DNA from: Trujillonella endophytica
GTDB lineage: Bacteria; Actinomycetota; Actinomycetes; Mycobacteriales; Geodermatophilaceae
Direction: 5' to 3'
Assembly (NCBI RefSeq): GCF_900110555.1
Contig: NZ_FOEE01000007.1
Coordinates: 124,001 to 188,000, forward strand
Length of the DNA stretch: 64,000 nt
The notes under the pieces: model-generated
Database searches by the model: none
The model's input: only the letters and a program-made list of their open reading frames with translations
Told to the model about the DNA's origin: nothing
Made by a program: the position numbers and the translations under genes
Shown: positions 19,903 through 26,368 of the stretch, one piece after another
How positions within the stretch are numbered: the first letter of the stretch is position 1
Layout of the letters: each line of letters begins with the position of its first letter

Positions 19903-20546
19903 CGGGTCGTCCCGTCCACCGCGGCCGACCCGAGGGCGCCCCCGAGCGCGGCGCCGGCCACGCCGCCCAGGTCCTGCCGGAGCCGCCGCATGCCGGCGAG
20001 CATCCGGGTCTTGACCGTCCCCAGCGGAGCGCGGGTCAGGGCGGCGACCTCCCGCTGGGTGTAGCCGCCGTAGTAGGCGAGGGTCAGGGCCTCTCGCTGG
20101 GCGTCGGGGAGCGCCTGCATCGCGTCCCGCACCTGCCCCGCGAGGATCCGCGCCCAGGCGTCGTCCTCGACGTCCGCGGTCGCCGTCGGGACGGCGAGCA
20201 GCACCTCGTCCTCGGCGCGCGCCCGGCGCCGGCGCTGGGACTCCTCGCGGCGGACGGCGTCCACGGCCTTGTGGTGGACCATGGCGAGGAACCACGAGGC
20301 GAAACCGCCCCGCGTGCCGTCGTAAGCGCCGGGATCGCGCCACACGGCCAGGAACGCGTCCTGCAGCACGTCCTCGGCGAGCCCGTCGTCGGCCAGCACC
20401 CGCCGCGCGAGGGCGAACGCGGGGCGGGAGAAGCGCTCGTACAGGTCGTCGACGGCGGACCGGTCGCCCGCGCGCAGGCGCTCGACGAGGCGGGCGTCCC
20501 CCGCGTCGTCGCCTCCTCGGCGCGCGGGACGGGTCACGGCTCCCAT
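19899..20546 (-). CDS. ECF RNA polymerase sigma factor, SigK-like
   Basis: A 215-residue ECF sigma factor. Region 2 spans about residues 30-100 (DLYERFSRPAFALARRVL, EDVLQDAFLAVWRD, WFLAMVHHKAVDAVRREE), and region 4 spans about 140-195 (ALPDAQREALTLAYYGGYTQREVA, LGTVKTRM). The C-terminus is Ala/Gly rich. The start is uncertain: ATG 20546 is used, with an in-frame GTG at 20552 equally possible. Its partner anti-sigma gene overlaps by 4 bp. It resembles SigK of the SigK/RskA pair, which controls envelope and redox functions in mycobacteria; the regulon here is unknown. Confidence 0.9.
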   Translation of the reverse strand: MGAVTRPARRGGDDAGDARLVERLRAGDRSAVDDLYERFSRPAFALARRVLADDGLAEDVLQDAFLAVWRDPGAYDGTRGGFASWFLAMVHHKAVDAVRREESQRRRRARAEDEVLLAVPTATADVEDDAWARILAGQVRDAMQALPDAQREALTLAYYGGYTQREVAALTRAPLGTVKTRMLAGMRRLRQDLGGVAGAALGGALGSAAVDGTTR

Positions 20547-20680
20547 GGTCACACGGGACGTTCGGAACGAGGGGCGGATCGGTTCGCCGGTCCCTCCCCC
20601 GGGCCCGCGCGTACGCCCGGTGCGACACGCCCGGGAGTCGTGTCAACGCAACCAGTCACCGCCTCGCTCGTTGCCCGGTC

Positions 20681-21124
20681 ATGGCGAGCCGCTCCACCCC
20701 TGGACCCACCACTCCCGTGACGCTGCACCTCGTCGGTCCGCACGCCTGGACCGAGGTGCCGGCGACGCTCGGCTACGACGCGGCCGACCCGTACGCCGTC
20801 CGCATCTCGTTCGGGGAACCCGACGCGGTCGACGGCATCTCCTGGCTGCTCGGCCGGGACCTGCTGCGGGCCGGGCTGGAGCGTCCGACCGGGGACGGCG
20901 ACGTCCGCCTCTGGCCGGCCCGCACCACGGGCGACGTCCTGTTCCTGCACCTGCGCGCACCGTCGGGCGAGGCGCTGTTCGAGCTGTCGCGCACCGCCGT
21001 GGCCGCCTTCCTGCGGCAGACCGAACAGGTGGTCCCCATCGGCGCCGAGGCGACCGCCCTGCAGGTGGACGACGAACTGGCGGCGCTGCTGTCCGGTGGC
21101 GGCGCGGACCCGGCGGGCCGCTGA
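20681..21124 (+). CDS. SsgA-like sporulation/cell division regulator
   Basis: A 147-residue SsgA/SsgB-like protein (SALP). The family is restricted to morphologically complex actinobacteria, where SsgB recruits FtsZ to septation sites. Family marks are DPYAVRISFGEP, WLLGRDLLRAGLERP-type sequence, GDVRLWPAR, VLFLHLRAPSGEALFEL and the VPIGAEATALQVDDEL ending. It is transcribed divergently from the sigma factor, with a 130-bp spacer. ATG 20681 has no strong ribosome site, but the next start would remove the conserved N-terminal strand. Its presence suggests division or multiplication by septation of multicellular aggregates. Confidence 0.88.
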   Translation: MASRSTPGPTTPVTLHLVGPHAWTEVPATLGYDAADPYAVRISFGEPDAVDGISWLLGRDLLRAGLERPTGDGDVRLWPARTTGDVLFLHLRAPSGEALFELSRTAVAAFLRQTEQVVPIGAEATALQVDDELAALLSGGGADPAGR

Positions 21125-21184
21125 CCCCCCGGGGGGACCCCCCGTCGAGGGCCCTCCGAGGCCGTGTAATGTTCTCCCTGCAAC

Positions 21185-21257
21185 GCGGACGTGGCTCAGT
21201 TGGTAGAGCATCACCTTGCCAAGGTGAGGGTCGCGGGTTCGAATCCCGTCGTCCGCT
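21185..21257 (+). tRNA. tRNA-Gly (GCC)
   Basis: A 73-nt cloverleaf with acceptor GCGGACG/CGTCCGC, anticodon stem TCACC/GGTGA around TTGCCAA (anticodon GCC), T-arm CGGG-TTCGAAT-CCCG and discriminator T. CCA is not encoded. First of three clustered tRNA genes. Confidence 0.97.
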
Positions 21258-21300
21258 CGGAACCTCGGGCGCTGGTCGCGAGACCGGCGCCCGTGTGTGC

Positions 21301-21371
21301 GGTGGAGTGGCCGAGAGGCGAGGCAACGGCCTGCAAAGCCGTCTACACGGGTTCAAATCCCGTCTCCACCT
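21301..21371 (+). tRNA. tRNA-Cys (GCA)
   Basis: A 71-nt cloverleaf with acceptor GGTGGAG/CTCCACC, anticodon stem ACGGC/GCCGT around CTGCAAA (anticodon GCA), T-arm ACGGG-TTCAAAT-CCCGT and discriminator U (T73), an identity element for cysteine. Lies 43 bp after tRNA-Gly. Confidence 0.97.
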
Positions 21372-21421
21372 CGTCTCGCTCGCGAGAGCGGTGGAGCGGG
21401 CCGGTCGCAAGACCGGACCCC

Positions 21422-21493
21422 GGGCGATTGGCGCAGTGGTAGCGCGCTTCCCTGACACGGAAGAGGTCACTGGTTCGAACCCAGTATCGCCCA
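21422..21493 (+). tRNA. tRNA-Val (GAC)
   Basis: A 72-nt cloverleaf with acceptor GGGCGAT/ATCGCCC, anticodon stem CTTCC/GGAAG around CTGACAC (anticodon GAC, codons GUC/GUU) and discriminator A, followed by CCA in the genome. Last of the cluster; a strong hairpin follows after 6 bases. Confidence 0.97.
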
Positions 21494-21499
21494 CCACCC

Positions 21500-21533
21500 C
21501 GAGAGGCCCCGACCGGCAGGTCGGGGCCTCTCG
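21500..21533. terminator. 15-bp hairpin after tRNA cluster
   Basis: A perfect 15-bp stem (CGAGAGGCCCCGACC / GGTCGGGGCCTCTCG) with a GGCA loop ends the tRNA transcript. The coaE gene reads in from the other side and stops at 21549, so the hairpin probably serves both. Confidence 0.75.
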
Positions 21534-21548
21534 GCGTTCCGGGGGTGC

Positions 21549-22178
21549 TCAGCCCAACCGGGGCAGGACGTGGTCGCACCAGAACCGGTCGACCTGGACG
21601 GCGAGCTGCTCGGGCGTCCCGCTGTTGTCCAGCACGACGTCGGCCACCGCTCGGCGCTCCTCGTCGGTGGCCTGGACCGCGATCCGCGCGCGGGCGTCGT
21701 CCTCGGTCATCCCCCGCTGAACCAGCCGCGCCAGGCGGGTGTCGAGGTCGGTCTCGACGACCAGGACCAGGTCGTGCGCTCGCCGGGCCTCACCCTCGCC
21801 GCCCCGGTCCGCGCCGGCCCGCCCGGCCTCGACGAGCAGCGGGATGTCGTGCACCACCACGCCGTCCTCGGGCACCGCCGCCGCCAGCTCGGCCGCCCGT
21901 TCCCGGACGAGGGGGTGGACGATCGCGTTCAGCCGTTCCCGGGCCTCGGCGTCGGAGAAGACGACGGCACCCAGCGCCGGCCGGTCCAGGGCGCCGTCGG
22001 CGGTCAGCACCTCGTCCCCGAAGACGGCGGCGACCGCGGCCAGCCCCGACGTGCCCGGCTCGACCACCTCGCGGGCGATCGCGTCCGCGTCGACGACGAC
22101 GGCTCCCCGCTCGGCCAGCAGCCGCGAGACGGTGCTCTTGCCCGATCCGATTCCACCCGTCAACCCGATGCGCAGCAC
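21549..22178 (-). CDS. coaE: dephospho-CoA kinase
   Basis: CoaE phosphorylates the 3'-hydroxyl of dephospho-CoA in the last step of coenzyme A synthesis. The 209-residue P-loop kinase starts [15 protein letters not shown] (Walker A), has the [13 protein letters not shown] substrate region, HPLVRERA and the HDIPLLVE strand, and ends with an Arg-rich lid ([20 protein letters not shown]). GTG 22178 is the start. Unlike some actinobacterial homologues, it has no fused UPF0157 domain. Confidence 0.95.
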   Translation of the reverse strand: MLRIGLTGGIGSGKSTVSRLLAERGAVVVDADAIAREVVEPGTSGLAAVAAVFGDEVLTADGALDRPALGAVVFSDAEARERLNAIVHPLVRERAAELAAAVPEDGVVVHDIPLLVEAGRAGADRGGEGEARRAHDLVLVVETDLDTRLARLVQRGMTEDDARARIAVQATDEERRAVADVVLDNSGTPEQLAVQVDRFWCDHVLPRLG

Positions 22179-22325
22179 GCACGGACAGTAGCCAGCACGC
22201 CGCCCACCATCACGGACGGGTAACACGCGCCCGTCCTGCCCGGCGCGTCGCACCAGTCACACCCGTCACGGCTCATAACGTCCGACTCGGCGATCTTCCC
22301 CCCGCCGAGAGAGGCAGAACCCGCG

Positions 22326-22589
22326 ATGTCGCGTCCCATGCAGGCCACCGTTCCCACCACCGCGGGCTCCCGCGGTCGGCACCGGCTCGACCGGCCCTCC
22401 GGCGTCCGCGCCGCTGACCTGCCCGGCGTCGGCGAGCGGCTCGCGCAGCGCGAGGCGGTCGTCCGGCCGCGCAACGCCTTCCTCCGCTGGCTGACCACGA
22501 GCGCCCCGGCCGGCCGGCACACCTGGTCGTTCCTGGCCGGCTCCGGCGGACGCCCGCGCACCGCCTTCGCGATCATCCTCAGCCTCTAG
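22326..22589 (+). CDS. small basic hypothetical protein
   Basis: An 87-residue ORF without a family I recognise. Nearly every third codon position is G or C, as in genuine genes here, and a GAGAGAGG stretch lies about 11 bases before ATG 22326. The protein is Arg-rich (about 16 Arg), has a central helix-like segment (GVGERLAQREAVVRPRN) and ends with a hydrophobic stretch (TAFAIILSL). It stands alone between coaE and rpsA, transcribed away from coaE, and a long inverted repeat begins 11 bp after its stop. It could be a conserved small actinobacterial protein or a lineage-specific one. Confidence 0.55.
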   Translation: MSRPMQATVPTTAGSRGRHRLDRPSGVRAADLPGVGERLAQREAVVRPRNAFLRWLTTSAPAGRHTWSFLAGSGGRPRTAFAIILSL

Positions 22590-22600
22590 CCAGGCGTCTC

Positions 22601-22666
22601 CACGGGCACTGTGCGCCCGGTGACCGCTCCAGCCCCAGAACGGTCATCCGGCGCGCAGTGCCCGTG
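22601..22666. repeat. 26-bp imperfect inverted repeat
   Basis: Arms 22601-22626 and 22641-22666 pair over 26 positions with 4 mismatches around a 14-base loop; the outer 11 pairs are perfect (CACGGGCACTG). It lies just after the 87-residue ORF and 40 bp before the rpsA terminator hairpin. It could be that ORF's terminator, a structured 3' UTR or a small RNA. Confidence 0.65.
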
Positions 22667-22705
22667 TCGGGTCACACGCCCCGGCCGGCACCCGCCCCGG
22701 ACAGC

Positions 22706-22741
22706 ACGGAGGCCCAGGACCTCGCGGTCCTGGGCCTCCGT
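22706..22741 (-). terminator. rpsA terminator hairpin
   Basis: A perfect 16-bp stem (ACGGAGGCCCAGGACC and its complement) with a 4-base loop that reads GCGA, a GNRA tetraloop, in the rpsA transcript. It sits 35 bp after the rpsA stop. There is no U-tract. Confidence 0.75.
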
Positions 22742-22776
22742 GGCCGATCTGTCAGCTCACCCTCGCGGGTGCGCGG

Positions 22777-24255
22777 TCACTCCCCGCCGGCGAGCTTGGC
22801 CCGCAGCGCAGCGAGCGCCTCGTCGCTGGCCAGGGTGCCCCCACCACCGCCACCGCCGGTGGCCGGGTCGGCCGGGGCGACGTCGCCGGAGGAGTAGTTC
22901 CCACCCGCGGCGGCCTCGGCGTCCGCCTCCTTGGCAGCGGCGATCTGCTTGCGGTGCGCCTCGTAGCGCGTCTGCGCCTCGGCGTACTGCTTCTCCCAGG
23001 TCTCGCGGGCCTCGTCGTAGCCCTCGAGCCACTCGCCGGTCTCCGGGTCGAAGCCCTCGGGGTAGATGTAGTTGCCCTGGTCGTCGTAGGACGCGGCCAT
23101 GCCGTACAGAGCCGGGTCGAACACGTCCTCCTCGCCGACGACGCCCTCGTTGGCCTGCTTGAGCGACAGCGAGATCCGGCGGCGGTCCAGGTCGATGTCG
23201 ATGACCTTGACCAGGATCTCGTCGCCGACCTGCACGACCTGCTCGGGGATCTCCACGTGGCGCTCGGCCAGCTCGGAGATGTGCACCAGACCCTCGATGC
23301 CCTCGTCCACGCGGACGAACGCACCGAACGGCACCAGCTTCGTGACCTTGCCGGGCACGACCTGGCCGATCTGGTGGGTCCGGGCGAACTGGCGCCACGG
23401 GTCCTCCTGCGTCGCCTTCAGCGACAGGGAGACCCGCTCACGGTCCAGGTCGACGTCGAGGACCTCGACGGTGACCTCCTGGCCGACCTCGACGACCTCG
23501 GAGGGGTGGTCGATGTGCTTCCACGACAGCTCGGAGACGTGCACCAGTCCGTCGACGCCACCCAGGTCCACGAAGGCACCGAAGTTGACGATCGAGGAGA
23601 CGACGCCGGTCCGGACCTGACCCTTGGCGAGCTTGTTGAGGAACTCGCTGCGGACCTCGGACTGCGTCTGCTCCAGCCACTGGCGACGGGACAGGACGAC
23701 GTTGTTGCGGTTCTTGTCGAGCTCGATGATCTTCGCCTCGAGCTCGCGGCCCACGTAGGGCTGCAGGTCGCGGACGCGGCGCATCTCGACCAGCGAGGCG
23801 GGGAGGAATCCGCGCAGGCCGATGTCGAGGATGAGACCACCCTTGACGACCTCGATGACGGTGCCGGTGACGACCTCGTCGGCTTCCTTCTTCGCCTCGA
23901 TCGTGCCCCAGGCGCGCTCGTACTGCGCGCGCTTCTTGGACAGGATCAGACGCCCTTCCTTGTCCTCCTTCTGGAGGACCAGGGCTTCCACCTCGTCGCC
24001 GACCTTGACGACCTCGTTGGGGTCGACGTCGTGCTTGATGGAGAGCTCGCGCGAGGGGATGACGCCCTCGGTCTTGTAGCCGATGTCCAGCAGCACCTCG
24101 TCCCGGTCGACCTTGACGATGACGCCCTCGACGATGTCGCCATCGTTGAAGTACTTGATCGTCAGGTCGATGGCGGCGAGGAAGTCCTCGGCGCTACCGA
24201 TGTCGTTGATGGCGACCTGGGGGGTGCTGGAAGGACGGACCTGGGTGGAGGTCAT
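22777..24255 (-). CDS. rpsA: 30S ribosomal protein S1
   Basis: Ribosomal protein S1, 492 residues, with four S1 RNA-binding domains at about residues 35-110, 125-190, 210-280 and 295-370. The third shows [22 protein letters not shown], and the fourth [22 protein letters not shown]. The C-terminal 110 residues are acidic and Gly-rich with a poly-Gly run, typical of actinobacterial S1. The start ATG 24255 ([11 protein letters not shown]) is the family's usual start. It is monocistronic, bounded by the hairpin at 22706-22741 and a 229-bp upstream gap shared with a divergent methyltransferase; I see no convincing promoter or riboswitch in that gap. Confidence 0.97.
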   Translation of the reverse strand: MTSTQVRPSSTPQVAINDIGSAEDFLAAIDLTIKYFNDGDIVEGVIVKVDRDEVLLDIGYKTEGVIPSRELSIKHDVDPNEVVKVGDEVEALVLQKEDKEGRLILSKKRAQYERAWGTIEAKKEADEVVTGTVIEVVKGGLILDIGLRGFLPASLVEMRRVRDLQPYVGRELEAKIIELDKNRNNVVLSRRQWLEQTQSEVRSEFLNKLAKGQVRTGVVSSIVNFGAFVDLGGVDGLVHVSELSWKHIDHPSEVVEVGQEVTVEVLDVDLDRERVSLSLKATQEDPWRQFARTHQIGQVVPGKVTKLVPFGAFVRVDEGIEGLVHISELAERHVEIPEQVVQVGDEILVKVIDIDLDRRRISLSLKQANEGVVGEEDVFDPALYGMAASYDDQGNYIYPEGFDPETGEWLEGYDEARETWEKQYAEAQTRYEAHRKQIAAAKEADAEAAAGGNYSSGDVAPADPATGGGGGGGTLASDEALAALRAKLAGGE

Positions 24256-24484
24256 GTGGTTGGTTGCTCCGGACGGGGGATGCGTAGGGACAGGACGTCC
24301 CGCGGCCGGGTGACCGCGGGGAGCGGGGAGAGCCGGCGCGCGCGAATCCCCGGGCAGGGACAGCGTTGACAGACCTCTGGCGCAGTTCCCCATGGTACGG
24401 AGCCCGGGGCGGTCGGGTCCACCTGGGTCCCGGAGGGGTCCGGCGGCTCGGCGTGTCACGCTTGCCGGTGATGAGGCACCTGCC

Positions 24485-25321
24485 GTGAGCGGCACCCCGC
24501 TCCCCCTCGGTCCGGACGGGTATCCGGCGCCCGGTGGCGTCGCCCGCCGCAGCGCCGGGGCCGCCGAGTCCGTGCGCGCGAGCCGGCGCTGGTGGGACGC
24601 GGCCGCCCCCGCGTACCTGGCCGAGCACGGCGCCGACCTGGGCGACGTCGACTTCCTGTGGTGTCCCGAGGGCCTGCGCGAGGCCGACGCGCACCTGCTC
24701 GGCGACGTCGCCGGCCGCCGGGTCCTGGAGATCGGCTGCGGCTCGGCGCCGTGCTCCCGCTGGCTGCGCCGCGCCGGGGCCGACGTCCTGGCCCTGGACC
24801 TCTCCGCCGGCATGCTCGCCCGCGCCGCGCAGCTCAACCGGGCGACCGGCGTGCCCGCGCCGCTGCTGCAGGCCGACGTCGGGGCACTCCCGGTGCGCGA
24901 CCGCTCGGTGGACGTCGTCTGCTCGGCGTTCGGCGGGCTGCCCTTCGTCGCCGACGTCGGCGCTGCGCTGCGCGAGGTCGCCCGGGTGCTGAGGCCCGGC
25001 GGTCGCTTCGTGGCCTCGGTGAACCACCCGATGCGCTGGCCGCTGCCGGACTCCCCGGACCCGGCCGACCTCACTGTGACCTCGTCCTACTTCGACCGCA
25101 CGCCCTACGTCGAGACCGACGACGACGGACGGGCGACCTACGTCGAGCACCACCGCACGATCGGCGACTGGGTCCGCGCGGTCGTGGGCGCGGGACTGGT
25201 CCTGGACGACCTGGTCGAGCCGGAGTGGACGCCGGGCCGCACGCAGGAGTGGGGCCAGTGGTCGCCGGCCCGCGGCGCGCTCGTCCCCGGCACCCTCGTC
25301 CTGGTCGCGCACCGCGCCTGA
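24485..25321 (+). CDS. class I SAM-dependent methyltransferase
   Basis: A 278-residue methyltransferase with motif [16 protein letters not shown], motif [16 protein letters not shown], and the [30 protein letters not shown] segment typical of the UbiE/Methyltransf_11 group. GTG 24485 is chosen because a GATGAGG site lies 9 bases upstream. Substrate unknown. Homologues commonly sit divergent to rpsA in actinobacteria, as here. Confidence 0.88.
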   Translation: MSGTPLPLGPDGYPAPGGVARRSAGAAESVRASRRWWDAAAPAYLAEHGADLGDVDFLWCPEGLREADAHLLGDVAGRRVLEIGCGSAPCSRWLRRAGADVLALDLSAGMLARAAQLNRATGVPAPLLQADVGALPVRDRSVDVVCSAFGGLPFVADVGAALREVARVLRPGGRFVASVNHPMRWPLPDSPDPADLTVTSSYFDRTPYVETDDDGRATYVEHHRTIGDWVRAVVGAGLVLDDLVEPEWTPGRTQEWGQWSPARGALVPGTLVLVAHRA

Positions 25322-25416
25322 CCCCGGGCTCATCCGGGTCGGGTGATGCGGCGCCGCCGCGCCCGCCGCACCGTGGCCGTCGACGGAGCCGACGAGACGG
25401 ACGGAGCGGATCAGCC

Positions 25417-25875
25417 ATGCCAGAGTCAGAGGTGCTCGGCCCTGTGGACTACGTCCTCCTCGAGTTCCACGAGGACCGCCTGACCGGCCGGGCCGCGGCG
25501 GCGGTCGCGGACCTCGTCGAGCGCGGGATCATCGCGATCTACGACCTGGTCGTGGTGGGCCGGACCACGCAGGGCGACGTGTACTCGCTGGACCTCGCGG
25601 ACACGGCCGGCGAGGCCGTGGGTGTCTTCCGCGACCTCGCCGGGGCGCAGACGGGGCTGCTCGACGAGGAGGACCTCGCGGCCGCCACCGCCGCGCTCGA
25701 GCCGGGGACCCTGGCCGTACTCATCGTCTACGAGAACCTGTGGGCCGTCCCGTTCGTCGCGGCGGCACTCGAGTCGGGGGGCGAGGTCATCGCCAGCGCG
25801 CGCATCCCGGCGACGGACCTGATGGCGGCCCTGGAGACCTGGGACGCGCGCCGTCCCGCCGAGATGACGAGCTGA
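25417..25875 (+). CDS. DUF6325 family protein
   Basis: A 152-residue cytoplasmic protein of a family (DUF6325) with no known activity. Family features are the start LGPVDYVLLEF, VADLVERGIIAIYDLVVV, a central acidic segment and VLIVYENLWAVPFVAAAL. ATG 25417 is 95 bp after the methyltransferase gene. It is 10 bp upstream of a SHOCT-domain gene, a pairing seen repeatedly in actinobacteria and suggestive of a shared role. Confidence 0.8.
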   Translation: MPESEVLGPVDYVLLEFHEDRLTGRAAAAVADLVERGIIAIYDLVVVGRTTQGDVYSLDLADTAGEAVGVFRDLAGAQTGLLDEEDLAAATAALEPGTLAVLIVYENLWAVPFVAAALESGGEVIASARIPATDLMAALETWDARRPAEMTS

Positions 25876-25885
25876 GGAGATTCCC

Positions 25886-26188
25886 ATGCCCGGACTGCTA
25901 CGCGGCCTCGCCCGCACGGCCGTGGTCGCGGGGACGGCGTCCGGCGTCGCCGGTCGCGTCCGCCGCCACCAGGACGCGAAGTTCGCCGAGCGCGACGGCC
26001 AGACCGCCGCCGACCGGCAGGCCGCGTACCAGGACGACGTCGCGTCGCGCCAACCTGCCGCCCCGCCGCCCGCTCGTGACTCCGCCGGCATCCTCGACCA
26101 GCTCAAGCAGCTGGGTGAGCTCAAAGCCGGCGGCGTGCTCACCGAGCAGGAGTTCGCCGAGCAGAAGGCCCGCATCCTCGCGGAATGA
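25886..26188 (+). CDS. SHOCT domain protein
   Basis: A 100-residue protein with an Ala/Arg-rich N-terminus (possible membrane-associated helix at 8-22) and a C-terminal SHOCT domain (LDQLKQLGELKAGGVLTEQ, then FAEQKARIL). SHOCT is a short oligomerisation module often attached to membrane or secreted proteins. A TGAGGAG ribosome site lies directly upstream and overlaps the end of the DUF6325 gene. Probably the second cistron of a two-gene operon closed by the hairpin at 26197-26227. Confidence 0.85.
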   Translation: MPGLLRGLARTAVVAGTASGVAGRVRRHQDAKFAERDGQTAADRQAAYQDDVASRQPAAPPPARDSAGILDQLKQLGELKAGGVLTEQEFAEQKARILAE

Positions 26189-26196
26189 CCCCGTCT

Positions 26197-26227
26197 GCTC
26201 CCGCGCCCGCGCGCCGGGCGCGGGAGC
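26197..26227 (+). terminator. hairpin after SHOCT gene
   Basis: A perfect 13-bp stem (GCTCCCGCGCCCG / CGGGCGCGGGAGC) with a CGCGC loop, 9 bp after the SHOCT stop codon. No U-tract. Confidence 0.6.
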
Positions 26228-26301
26228 CCGCCCCTGACCCTCTACGTCAGGTCGAGGGCGGCGACGGCGATCGACCCCCGGCGCCGTCGGCGGGGCCCGG
26301 A

Positions 26302-26322
26302 GGGCCCGCCGGTGGCGGGCCC
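26302..26322 (-). terminator. hairpin after polA
   Basis: A 9-bp perfect stem (GGGCCCGCC / GGCGGGCCC) with a GGT loop in the 180-bp convergent gap, 47 bp beyond the polA stop. Candidate terminator for polA. Confidence 0.45.
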
Positions 26323-26368
26323 GGTACCAGCCCAGGGCTCCGAGGACGGCGGGTAGCCGGCCGGGAGC

